64,000 bases of DNA from Enterobacter sp. RHBSTW-00175. GTDB lineage: Bacteria; Pseudomonadota; Gammaproteobacteria; Enterobacterales; Enterobacteriaceae. Position 1 is the first letter of the stretch. Every line of letters starts with the position of its first letter. The position numbers were made by a program, and so were the translations under genes. Positions 53,328 through 61,479 of the stretch are shown here, in pieces. Location of the stretch: NCBI RefSeq assembly GCF_013927005.1, contig NZ_CP055930.1, positions 3,100,001 through 3,164,000 on the forward strand, written 5' to 3'. A model generated the notes under the pieces. That model saw only the letters and a list, made by a program, of their open reading frames with translations, did not search any database and had not been told where the DNA came from.

Positions 53328-53604
53328 TCCTCACGTCTCCCAGGTACTATAGTTTCCTGAGCGGAGATTCTGACCGTACACGCACTAAGTGACAGTTTCT
53401 TTAGCTTATAATTTATATTTATTGGGGATTGCTCCTAACCATTCTGAAACTTGCTTACAGTTGAATACTTCACCATAAATAGAAAAAATATGAGGCTGAG
53501 GTCCTTATCACCACAACGTGTCGCTATATATTTTAAATCATGTCGACCGCTAAGTATTATTAAGCAAACAGAAGAAAGAGGGCGAGGCCCTCTTTGATTT
53601 CACA
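53328..53604. other. A/T-rich junction between thrW and the mannan locus
   Basis: A 277-base non-coding stretch, visibly richer in A/T than the proBA side. I see no integrase remnant and no second copy of the thrW 3' end within the window. It ends with the hairpin at 53575-53595. Confidence 0.5.
53575..53595 (-). terminator. Terminator-like hairpin after the manA-type gene
   Basis: AAAGAGGGC, GAG and GCCCTCTTT pair perfectly, 10 bases after the isomerase stop on the minus strand. The following bases are only moderately T-rich. Confidence 0.65.
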
Positions 53605-54786
53605 TTAACATGAAACGCGACATACTTTTCCTGTCGTTGATAACCACCATTTCCTGGTGGAGGCCGGAATAAACACCGACTGTCCGGTGAGAAGTTCAAT
53701 GCTTTCGCCAGCGACATGGCTCAGTGTTGCAGAGCCTTCAATCACCAATATTATCTCGGCGCTGGCCGTCATTATCAGTTGATTATCCACCGCAGTGAAA
53801 ATACTGAAGCGGAAATCCTCAACCGGAATCGGATAGCATGATTCCGCAACGTGCTGCTCCGGTTTCATAAGCAGCGAAGTGGTCGCTGTTGGGGTGAAGT
53901 TGGTGCAATGGATCAGTTCGTTCAGATTGATCTTCTTCGATGTAAGACCCGCGCGTAGCACATTGTCCGAGCTGGCCATCACCTCAATCGCAGTACCGTG
54001 AATATAAGCATGTAGCGTCCCCGGATAAAGAAACATTGCTTCACCAGGTTGCAGTGTAATGCAGTTTAAAAACAGGGGGGCCAGCACTCCGGTATCATCT
54101 GGGTAATCTTGTTGTAGCCGCCTGAAAATCGTCCCCATCTCCTTACCATAGAGTGCATCACCCCGCGTAATGACTTGCGAGATGGCCTGTTTTTTGGTGA
54201 CAGGGTCGAGCTGCATCATCGCGATGAAAAACGTGCTTAACGCGTCGCCATCTTCTGTTGCCAGCAAAACGGCCGCGAGGGAATTCAGTTCAGAAATATC
54301 CAGAGCACTCAGATTCTTTGAGATCGTTTTCGTATCACGAAAGCCGTTCATCGCCACAAACGGCGTAATGGCGAAGACCAGCTCCGGTTTGTGGTTCGCA
54401 TCGTTATAGTCTGGTGTTGCGTCATCGTTCGCCTGCTGCCTGCGCTCATACCCACTTTCAGCATCGGCCTTAGTGGGGTGAACCTGAATGGACAGTGCGC
54501 TTTCTGCGGCCAGGATTTTGAGCAAAAAAGGCAAACCTTTAAAGCGCGCATATGTTGCCTCACCAAGCATCTCCGCGGGTGCTGAGGCCAGCATGTCAGT
54601 CAACGCTACCCGTCCCTGCGAGCTATTCACATATGAAACCCCTGCCGGATGAACCCCCATCCATAATTCGGCTTGCGGCTGATCGTCCGGGTTAAGAATA
54701 TTGAAACGCTTATTAAGCTCGTGCCGGCTTCCCCAGGGGTAGTTCTTTACTGTATTGGTAAGGGGATAAAAACAGGTCTGACTCAT
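53605..54786 (-). CDS. Mannose-6-phosphate isomerase, class I (locus paralogue)
   Basis: A 393-residue ManA-type isomerase that interconverts mannose 6-phosphate and fructose 6-phosphate. Zn ligands are visible in LSIQVHPTK (Gln and His), NHKPELVFA (Glu) and FLYPGTLHAYIHG (His). It starts in overlap with the GH1 stop (ATGA), so it belongs to the mannan operon rather than being the housekeeping manA. It plays the role of GmuF in the Bacillus glucomannan operon. Full length. Confidence 0.92.
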   Translation of the reverse strand: MSQTCFYPLTNTVKNYPWGSRHELNKRFNILNPDDQPQAELWMGVHPAGVSYVNSSQGRVALTDMLASAPAEMLGEATYARFKGLPFLLKILAAESALSIQVHPTKADAESGYERRQQANDDATPDYNDANHKPELVFAITPFVAMNGFRDTKTISKNLSALDISELNSLAAVLLATEDGDALSTFFIAMMQLDPVTKKQAISQVITRGDALYGKEMGTIFRRLQQDYPDDTGVLAPLFLNCITLQPGEAMFLYPGTLHAYIHGTAIEVMASSDNVLRAGLTSKKINLNELIHCTNFTPTATTSLLMKPEQHVAESCYPIPVEDFRFSIFTAVDNQLIMTASAEIILVIEGSATLSHVAGESIELLTGQSVFIPASTRKWWLSTTGKVCRVSC

Positions 54787-56192
54787 GATGGATTTTCCCC
54801 ACTGGTGAAGTGATTATTTAACGCCAGCTCCCTGAACCAAAGGGCATTACGCTTAATAATGCGTTCCCCCGTTTCCAGATCCAGACGATAAAATCCGTAG
54901 CGACGTTTAAACGCATTAATCCATGACCAGTTATCGATAAACGTCCACTGGTGAACACCAAAACAGTTTGCTCCATCATTAATGGCCAGGTGGAGTTGCT
55001 CCAGATGTTCCTTCATTAATTCGATGCGGAAACTGTCATCAATTACACCATCGGCCTGAACCGGGCCTTCCGATTCCAAATCCATCGCGATACCAATCTC
55101 GGCGAGGTACCATTTAATATTGCCGTAATTGTCACGAATATTACGGGCGATATCATAGATAGCGACGGGAAGGATTTCATTATTATCGCGGTAAGGATTA
55201 AAACGACCATTCGGGTCAATATAGTTTTCGAAGTAATACTCTGGTGAGAAGTAATCGAGAGTATAAGCCGACTCGCGCGCCTGGACGCGTCGCGGTACGT
55301 AGTAATTCACGCCGAGGAAATCAATTCTTGAATCAGTAATCAGGCGAACGTCTTCCGGGGAAGCGTCCGGCAGGCAATGATGAAATGCCAGAAGTTCGCA
55401 AAGTTCTTTGGGGAATTGATGTTTAACAAGCGGATCAAGGAAGCTGCGGTTAAACAGCAGGTCGGCATACCAGGCTGCTTTTTTATCTTCTGCTGAATCA
55501 CTGCGCGTGTAGGTTGGTGTCAGATTGATCACCACGCCAATTTCGCCATTTACCGTTAATTCACGAAACACCTGGACCGCTTTGGCGTGGGCCAGCATGA
55601 TGTTAAAGGCTACCTGCGCCGCCAGCTTACCGTCTTTTTTGCACGGGTAGTGGAAGTCATACAAATAACCCCCCTCTACCGGAACAATCGGTTCGTTGAA
55701 GGTGATCCAGTATTTCACTTTGTGGCCGAACAATGTAAAAGCAGTGCGTGCGAAGCGGGCATACAGCTCTGAGACATGCGCCGATTCAAAACCGCCATAC
55801 TTTTTCTGTAAAACTTCTGGCATATCAAAGTGGTAAAGATTGATCATCGGCTCGATACCGTTGGCGATCATTTCGTCGAGATAGTCGTTATAAAAACGAA
55901 TGGCATCCGCATTCGGCTCGCCAGTTTCAAAATCTTCAATCAGGCGTGACCACTGAATTGAGGTCCTGAACGAGTTAAACCCTGTCTGCTTCATCAGGGC
56001 GACATCTTCTTTAAACTTTGTATAGGTCTCGCAAACGCGTTGCGGGCCGGTTTGTTGATAAAAACGCTGTGGTTGTTCGGAAAACCAGCTGTCCCAGATG
56101 GAACAGTGTGGTTTACTTGTGGTGCCCTCTGTTTGTGGACCAGATGCTGCTGCACCCCATAAAAAACCGTCTGGGAATGTATACCGGGTCAT
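54783..56192 (-). CDS. GH1 (phospho-)beta-glycosidase, probable phospho-mannobiose hydrolase
   Basis: A 469-residue family 1 glycoside hydrolase with no signal peptide, so cytosolic. The acid/base is Glu167 in YWITFNEPIV. The nucleophile region reads YLAEIGIAM, where the family norm is (V/T)ENG; Glu365 is kept but the Asn is Ile. The recognition segment DNWSWINAFKRRYGF has Ser423, basic residues and Tyr432 at the places used for phosphate in 6-phospho-beta-glycosidases. With the PTS genes beside it, a 6-phospho-beta-mannosidase/glucosidase role (GmuD-like) is likely. Start ATG 56192 has GGAG upstream. Confidence 0.85.
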   Translation of the reverse strand: MTRYTFPDGFLWGAAASGPQTEGTTSKPHCSIWDSWFSEQPQRFYQQTGPQRVCETYTKFKEDVALMKQTGFNSFRTSIQWSRLIEDFETGEPNADAIRFYNDYLDEMIANGIEPMINLYHFDMPEVLQKKYGGFESAHVSELYARFARTAFTLFGHKVKYWITFNEPIVPVEGGYLYDFHYPCKKDGKLAAQVAFNIMLAHAKAVQVFRELTVNGEIGVVINLTPTYTRSDSAEDKKAAWYADLLFNRSFLDPLVKHQFPKELCELLAFHHCLPDASPEDVRLITDSRIDFLGVNYYVPRRVQARESAYTLDYFSPEYYFENYIDPNGRFNPYRDNNEILPVAIYDIARNIRDNYGNIKWYLAEIGIAMDLESEGPVQADGVIDDSFRIELMKEHLEQLHLAINDGANCFGVHQWTFIDNWSWINAFKRRYGFYRLDLETGERIIKRNALWFRELALNNHFTSGENPS

Positions 56193-56214
56193 AACGCCTC
56201 CGTTAATAAAAAAA

Positions 56215-56236
56215 ACCGCGCCCAATGGACGCGGTC
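56215..56236 (-). terminator. Terminator/attenuator between the mannanase and GH1 genes
   Basis: On the minus strand ACCGCG, TCCATTGGG and CGCGGT are followed by an uninterrupted run of eight or nine T. It lies inside an apparent operon and could reduce expression of the downstream cytosolic genes. Confidence 0.8.
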
Positions 56237-56243
56237 AAAATCA

Positions 56244-58439
56244 CTACTCTGCATTTACTTCGATGGATTTGATAAACATGTAGCCCCAGTCACCCGCAAA
56301 GCGGCCAAAGTGAATATCATTTTTACCGGCTTTTAGTGTCACCGGGATCATCACCTGATGGTCTTTTGCGTCAGTCTGAGGGAACTCGATAGCCAGTGGT
56401 GTACCGTCGTTCACCACGAAAGAGTTCTTTTTACCGCCCCATTTAGCGTTAAAGGTGACGCGCAAGATATACTTCCCATCCCACGGCGCGTTCACCTGCC
56501 AGCTCACCTTATCTCCTTCGTTGGCAAAAGGGCCCAGGAAACCATCATCACCAATGGCGAGTACGTTTTCCTTACTCTTCACCGCGTGCAACTTCCCTTT
56601 GTGTACATCCAGCACACCTCCGGCAAAGTTGCAGTAATCCGCAGGTATTTGACCCTCTGCCTTTTTAACCGTGACGTTGACCGTTTTGCTGTTTTTCAGC
56701 AGGCCATCGTCCGCGGTAAAGGTCAGGGCATATTCGCCAGGCGCCGAGAACCATGCGCGTGTTTGTGCTTTCGTGGCGTCACAGAAATGCACATTTGCAT
56801 CATCACTGTTAGCCCAGCTAACCTTTACCTCGCGGCTCGGCAGGTTGTCGTCCGTCCAGTTTGCCTGCAACAACACACCTTTATCCTGAGAGGTTGCCAA
56901 CGCATTCCCCAGGGCGACGGTAGGTGCCTGGTTCTGTTGCGTGTGTTTCACGCCGATCACGTTAGAGGGCTCAGAGGCTCCACTTTCGTTTTTGGCAATC
57001 ACGCGGTAATAGTAAGTCGTACCCAGCTGCAAACTGCGGTAATCATCGTGGAACAGATTCATTGTTGCCGGGTTCCACTCATTCATCCCATCGGAGATAT
57101 TCTCCCCGACACGGGTCCATGGGCCGTTCTTCGCGATGGCACGTTCAACGTCATAGCTGCGTCCAACGGCAGCCCCCATCCAGTTGATGGCAAAAGGAGA
57201 GTCAGTCGCTCGCAGGATTGGGGCATCAGGGATCGGTAACGGCGGGGTCTGGCTCAGGCCAGACATCTGTGCAGATGCCTTTCTCACCAGATCCACGACT
57301 TCCATTTCCTGGTTGGCTTTCCCATCGACCGGGAAACCTGGCAAGTGGTAACTGTAGTGACCGGTATACTCTTTGTGCCAATAGAATCCGCCATCATTGC
57401 GATGGCCACGGAAACCCCAGATGAAGCCTCCCACAGCTTGAGCACCGTTTACGTCGGTGTGGACAATCGACTGCATGATGTCATTAAGCTGCGTGTGGTC
57501 GAGCAGGCCAAATTCCCCAACCAGATAGGCTTTCTTGCCACCAATCGCGGTCAGGTCTTTACGCACCTGATCGGGATGATTGTTATCGGCGTTGGTATAG
57601 TAGTGGTTACTGACGATATCAACGTTAGGATCGGTTAACGCAAAATCGTTAATCTTCTTGTAGGTCCCATCAACTATCAGCTGATTTGGTGCCCATTTAC
57701 GGATCCATGCCGCCGTCTCTTTCAAAAACGCAGCATTGGTGTCCTCCAGTTCGTTACCTGTTTCCCAGGCCATGATCGCCTTCTCATCAGAGTAAGCGCG
57801 TCCCGTCACGGTATTCGTACGGGTGATGACCTGGCGGATAACATCCAGGTAGGCTTTATAGGTTTTGCTGTCGGTACGGTAAAAATCTTCCGGTTTTTCA
57901 TTGTAGAAGGCCGCAAGTTGCTCGCGCCCACCCCACCACCACCAGTGATCAATAAACGGTAAAATCAGGCGTAACCCTTGCTTGTCCGCTTCGGCGATCA
58001 TGTTGTCATAAACCTTCATCGCTTTTTCGTTAAGCTGGGGCATCCCACCGGGTGTTTGTGGGGCCAGGATGTGCGTTTCGCGTTCGCAGGCAGCATCGTT
58101 TTCCTGTTGTACGGAGAGCACATAAACACGCTGCGCTTTCGCCCCTGTTGCCACCATGGCTTTGATCCAGTTTGCCTGTTCCTCGGGGGTTGGCCATTTG
58201 AAATATTGCCCCCAGCCTCGGGGATCGGCTTTACATACACCACGGGCATCATCTTCGATGCGATGCATCTCTGGCGCGTGTATACCTGCGAAACGGAATG
58301 TCGTCTTCCCGTCCATCAACTGCGCGCCATCACGCGTAATGAAGTGCTCAAAATGTGATTGTTCAGCCGCCATCGCCCCCGCGCAACCCAGCGCGGACAG
58401 CAGGGAAGCCAGAAGAATTTTTCGGATAGGTTGAATCAT
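56244..58439 (-). CDS. Secreted endo-beta-mannanase-like protein (GH5 clan A) with accessory domains
   Basis: A 731-residue exported protein. The signal peptide is residues 1-25 (cleavage after AMAA). The catalytic (beta/alpha)8 domain (about 30-390) has the clan-A acid/base in WETGNELED (Glu230) and the nucleophile in LVGEFGLL (Glu309); its FAGIHAPEM start is like GH5 mannanases. A fibronectin type III domain (about 405-500), an Ig/PKD-like domain (about 504-592) and a C-terminal CBM35-like beta-sandwich (about 608-731, ending HFGRFAGDWGYMFIKSIEV) follow. It probably releases manno-oligosaccharides from beta-mannan or glucomannan. Cellulase or mannosidase activity cannot be excluded. Confidence 0.85.
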   Translation of the reverse strand: MIQPIRKILLASLLSALGCAGAMAAEQSHFEHFITRDGAQLMDGKTTFRFAGIHAPEMHRIEDDARGVCKADPRGWGQYFKWPTPEEQANWIKAMVATGAKAQRVYVLSVQQENDAACERETHILAPQTPGGMPQLNEKAMKVYDNMIAEADKQGLRLILPFIDHWWWWGGREQLAAFYNEKPEDFYRTDSKTYKAYLDVIRQVITRTNTVTGRAYSDEKAIMAWETGNELEDTNAAFLKETAAWIRKWAPNQLIVDGTYKKINDFALTDPNVDIVSNHYYTNADNNHPDQVRKDLTAIGGKKAYLVGEFGLLDHTQLNDIMQSIVHTDVNGAQAVGGFIWGFRGHRNDGGFYWHKEYTGHYSYHLPGFPVDGKANQEMEVVDLVRKASAQMSGLSQTPPLPIPDAPILRATDSPFAINWMGAAVGRSYDVERAIAKNGPWTRVGENISDGMNEWNPATMNLFHDDYRSLQLGTTYYYRVIAKNESGASEPSNVIGVKHTQQNQAPTVALGNALATSQDKGVLLQANWTDDNLPSREVKVSWANSDDANVHFCDATKAQTRAWFSAPGEYALTFTADDGLLKNSKTVNVTVKKAEGQIPADYCNFAGGVLDVHKGKLHAVKSKENVLAIGDDGFLGPFANEGDKVSWQVNAPWDGKYILRVTFNAKWGGKKNSFVVNDGTPLAIEFPQTDAKDHQVMIPVTLKAGKNDIHFGRFAGDWGYMFIKSIEVNAE

Positions 58440-58451
58440 TTTGCTCTCTCC

Positions 58452-59786
58452 TTAGAACCACACTTCAGCCTGAACGCCGAAATTGACTGTGTCTGTTTCA
58501 CCGCTGCGGCTATAACCACCCGCAGAAATAGTGTTGGTATCCCAGTTATAGTTACCGTCGAGCGCATCTGAGACGCCTTTATCCCACTTCGCGTAAGTCA
58601 CGAAGAAGCGAAGTTGCGGACGATTCCAGTAGCCCGAATCAAAGGTCAGCGTCGGTGCAATGGTCACTTTGGTCAGGCCACCTTTTCCTTTCCCGTTGAC
58701 GCCTTTGTAGTTTTCATCGTCGAGGTACTCATAACCAAGTTCATACTGCATCGCGAAGTTTTTGGTAATTTGATGGTACGGGCGAATACCGGCAACCCAA
58801 CTGGTGCGTCCCCAGCCATCGGCATCGCTGGTCCACCAACGGTAGTTTTTGTCTTTCTGGTAGTATGCAAACGTCGATACATCGACATTTCCCAGAGAAG
58901 CCATGCTGTCGAGGATCACACGCCAGGATTGGGTATCATCCAGGTTTGCCCAGCCCCAGCCGTTTTTGCCCAGCGAATCACCTGCTGCCAGACCCCGGCC
59001 ATACTGCATGACCAGTTTGGAATAGCCGCCTGTCAGGCCCCAGAAACCGTCAAAGTTGTAGACCCCTGTAACGCCATAGCCTTTTTCGGCAGAGGTTGGG
59101 TGGTTCTCATTGCGGTTCATGTGGTGACCAATCAGCTCCAGATCAAAGCCTGTGCCACCAATTTTCTTCAGCCACAAGTTGAGTGAATAATCATCCGGGT
59201 AACCCTGCTCCCCTTTATCCACCGGATACGCTTTTGTTTCATCGGTGGGTGAGAAAGCGTAAACGCCGGCATCAAAGCGAGCGAAGCCAAGATCAAGATT
59301 GTCAAATCCACCGCCGGTACCGTTGTACTGAATGTATTCCCAGTCGAACTGGTGGCTGGAGGTGTTCGAGCTGCTGTATCGTTTGCCGCCCCAGAAAGTG
59401 ACATCCGGCGCAAAATCCAGATTGCTTAACTCCACATACCCTTCACGGAACTGTACTTCTTTGCCGTCATCGTCCTGGCAGTTCCAGTCGGAGGTGCATT
59501 TGCTCTGGTGGGTAATGTTGGCCTGAATTTTGGCAACCGGGCCGGAGTCTGATTTCAGTGTCACCTGCGGGATCAACTCGATCTTGGTATCTTCTTCGTT
59601 ACCAAGACGCCATTTGCCGTCCGGCATTAACCCAACGGAGTCTGCACGGTTACCATCGGAGTTAGCCAAAATGCCTGAACGCATATAGCCGTGCAGTTTG
59701 AAGTCGTACTGTTCTGCTTGTGCGATCCCGCACGCAGCGGCATTGATGAGAAGGGCCAGAGGTATTAATCGGTTCAACCTGTTCAT
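58452..59786 (-). CDS. LamB-like sugar-specific outer-membrane porin
   Basis: A 444-residue maltoporin-family protein. The signal peptide ends after residue 24 (IAQA/EQYDFKLHGYMRSGI). The family marks are the N-terminal FHGYxRSG-like strand, the Cys pair in KCTSDWNCQDD (loop 1 disulfide), FWGGKRYSSS and the C-terminal aromatic VWF. It is the first gene of the minus-strand operon (porin, mannanase, GH1, isomerase) and would admit manno-oligosaccharides to the periplasm. Confidence 0.92.
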   Translation of the reverse strand: MNRLNRLIPLALLINAAACGIAQAEQYDFKLHGYMRSGILANSDGNRADSVGLMPDGKWRLGNEEDTKIELIPQVTLKSDSGPVAKIQANITHQSKCTSDWNCQDDDGKEVQFREGYVELSNLDFAPDVTFWGGKRYSSSNTSSHQFDWEYIQYNGTGGGFDNLDLGFARFDAGVYAFSPTDETKAYPVDKGEQGYPDDYSLNLWLKKIGGTGFDLELIGHHMNRNENHPTSAEKGYGVTGVYNFDGFWGLTGGYSKLVMQYGRGLAAGDSLGKNGWGWANLDDTQSWRVILDSMASLGNVDVSTFAYYQKDKNYRWWTSDADGWGRTSWVAGIRPYHQITKNFAMQYELGYEYLDDENYKGVNGKGKGGLTKVTIAPTLTFDSGYWNRPQLRFFVTYAKWDKGVSDALDGNYNWDTNTISAGGYSRSGETDTVNFGVQAEVWF

Positions 59787-59874
59787 AGATTTCCTTTTTC
59801 TTTTTCTGAGTGAAAGAGCGTCTTATGGCGCGATCGGAAATCTACGGATCAAAAAAGGAAAAGTACATCCAATT

Positions 59875-59892
59875 ACGGAAATCGCTTTCCAT
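59875..59892. promoter_or_regulatory. LacI-family operator at the porin promoter
   Basis: ACGGAAATCGCTTTCCAT is a near-palindrome that differs from the perfect one at 61406-61423 at two positions. Its centre coincides with the predicted transcription start (59884). Confidence 0.75.
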
Positions 59893-59919
59893 AATTGCAG
59901 GTTTAAATCACATAATCAA
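59891..59919 (-). promoter_or_regulatory. Predicted promoter of the porin-mannanase operon
   Basis: On the minus strand TTGATT (59914-59919) and AATTAT (59891-59896) are separated by 17 bases, predicting a start near 59884. The CRP-like site then sits at -61.5, the class I position. Confidence 0.6.
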
Positions 59920-59936
59920 AAATAATGGAAAGTAAA

Positions 59937-59954
59937 ACGTGATGGGGATCACTC
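59937..59954. promoter_or_regulatory. CRP-like site of the porin-mannanase operon
   Basis: CGTGA-N6-TCACT keeps the GTGA and TCAC cores of the CRP consensus with the proper 6-base spacer. Confidence 0.65.
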
Positions 59955-59967
59955 TTAATTCTGCAGG

Positions 59968-60003
59968 AAAATAAAAAGCCAGCGGTTTACACGCGCTGGC
60001 TGG
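59968..60003 (-). terminator. Terminator of the minus-strand EIIC gene
   Basis: On the minus strand AGCCAGCG, a short loop and CGCTGGCT are followed by TTTTTATTTT. Confidence 0.9.
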
Positions 60004-60026
60004 AAATAAAATGGGCAAACGGAGGA

Positions 60027-61301
60027 TTATTTGCTTTCTGACTCCACAAGTTGCCGTTCATAGACGTTGAAAAACGGACGGTAAATCATCCATGCATTGA
60101 AGAAAGCAAACAAGCACATAAACAGGTTTTTCCAACTGCCGTTTGCTGACCAGGCTGCGCCGAGCGGCGCAGGCATCGACCAGGGTAGCATAGCCACCGC
60201 GCGGTCAAGCACGCCGAGGTGAGTGAGATACCATGCGATACATGCATTGATCACCGGGACAAAAATAAATGGAATTAAAAACAGAGGGTTGAGAATAATC
60301 GGGAAGCCGAAAAGTACCGGTTCATTGATATTAAACAGCGATGGAATCAACCCAATCTTGCTGACGCTTTTTAGCTGTCGAGAACGGCTACGCAGGGCCA
60401 TAACGATCAGGGGCAGCGTCGAACCAATCCCGCCGATTAGCAGGTAAAAATCCCAAAATCCCTGAAGATAGATATGGGGTAGTGGCGTTATGTTGTTTGC
60501 TAAAGCCTGTTGATTTTCAAATAGATAGGTCATCCAGAAAGGATTCATGATACCGGTGACAATCAGCGCACCGTGAATTCCGATAAACCACAGTAAATTG
60601 CAAATAACAATCGTAATAATCAGTGCGGTTAGCGTATCAGAGGCGATGATTAGCGGCCGAAAAGCTTCACTGATCATATCCGGCAAAATCATGCCGGTGT
60701 TTTGCTTTAGTATCGCGTTGAGCAGAGTGATTGAAAGCATGATGGCGAGCAGAGGCATCAGAAGCTGGAAGCCATTGCGTGTCATCACTGGCACCTCTTC
60801 CGGCAAACGAATACACCAGCCACGTCGGTAAAAGAGTCGCATCACTTCAATGCTGTAGAAGCTTGATATTAAAGCGCTAAATATCCCAATCCCACCAAGG
60901 AAAATATTGCTGGTATCCGTTTCTTTAAAACCGATAAACACCAGGAAAGCCAGGCATCCCGTCAGACCGCAGAGTCGTTCCGGCAGGTGATACTGTTTGC
61001 CCAGACTGGCACTGGCACCGAAAGCGATAATCAATGCCACAAGTCCAATGGTCAGTTCAAACGTTGGCAATAACATCGGCCGAATGGCCTGATAAGCCGC
61101 GCCATACCAGGCATCAGCGTTCACAGCAAACGGCGGAAAAATCAGGGGAACCATCAGACTACCCACTATCACAAACGGCATGGCCAGCGCAAAGCTGTCC
61201 CGCATCGCTGTGATGTGCTGGCTGCGGGTGAGTAGGTTAGCAAATGGCGTAACGCGTTGCTCAATCAGTGTCACAGCAACATTCATAAACTGAATGTTCA
61301 T
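60027..61301 (-). CDS. PTS EIIC, lactose/cellobiose family (permease 1)
   Basis: A 424-residue membrane permease of the Lac/Chb PTS family, with about ten hydrophobic segments. Conserved features are IGIHGALIVTGIMNPFW, the IGGIGSTLPLI loop and IPSLFNINEPVLFGFPIILNP with its essential NEPVLFG. Start ATG 61301 is preferred because it gives the same N-terminal length as the paralogue at 61806 and leaves the CRP-like site outside the coding region; an ATG at 61403 is possible but adds 34 unrelated residues. No ribosome site is clear at either. Shares EIIA/EIIB with permease 2. Confidence 0.85.
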   Translation of the reverse strand: MNIQFMNVAVTLIEQRVTPFANLLTRSQHITAMRDSFALAMPFVIVGSLMVPLIFPPFAVNADAWYGAAYQAIRPMLLPTFELTIGLVALIIAFGASASLGKQYHLPERLCGLTGCLAFLVFIGFKETDTSNIFLGGIGIFSALISSFYSIEVMRLFYRRGWCIRLPEEVPVMTRNGFQLLMPLLAIMLSITLLNAILKQNTGMILPDMISEAFRPLIIASDTLTALIITIVICNLLWFIGIHGALIVTGIMNPFWMTYLFENQQALANNITPLPHIYLQGFWDFYLLIGGIGSTLPLIVMALRSRSRQLKSVSKIGLIPSLFNINEPVLFGFPIILNPLFLIPFIFVPVINACIAWYLTHLGVLDRAVAMLPWSMPAPLGAAWSANGSWKNLFMCLFAFFNAWMIYRPFFNVYERQLVESESK

Positions 61302-61373
61302 GGCAGGGCCTATAGAGGACAGGAAAGTTTCGGGATCATCGCTCACATCCCAACAAAGTAAAAGCCTGCATCT

Positions 61374-61389
61374 GGTGATCGCGCTCACA
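61374..61389. promoter_or_regulatory. CRP-like site between the divergent PTS genes
   Basis: GGTGA-N6-TCACA (minus strand TGTGA-N6-TCACC) is one base from the CRP consensus half-sites. It is placed to serve both divergent transcripts. Confidence 0.75.
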
Positions 61390-61405
61390 TTTAATGTATC
61401 CATGT

Positions 61406-61423
61406 ACGGAAAGCGCTTTCCGT
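61406..61423. promoter_or_regulatory. LacI-family operator between the divergent PTS genes
   Basis: ACGGAAAGCGCTTTCCGT is a perfect 18-bp palindrome with a central CG, the hallmark of LacI/GalR-family operators. A related copy lies at 59875-59892. Confidence 0.82.
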
Positions 61424-61479
61424 TTTGAATCCGTAAAGATTATAGTCCGCTCAACGTTGTTACCCAGTCTGGAGTTTTT

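Noticed and set aside
53328..53604. Prophage attachment repeat or integrase remnant after thrW
   Set aside because: No second copy of the thrW 3' end and no integrase-like frame can be seen in this stretch.
53605..54786. Housekeeping manA
   Set aside because: E. coli manA lies elsewhere, and this gene overlaps the GH1 gene in an operon; it is better read as a locus-specific paralogue.
56358..57239. A 293-codon plus-strand frame opposite the mannanase gene
   Set aside because: Antisense to a protein with signal peptide, catalytic motifs and accessory domains; no independent evidence.
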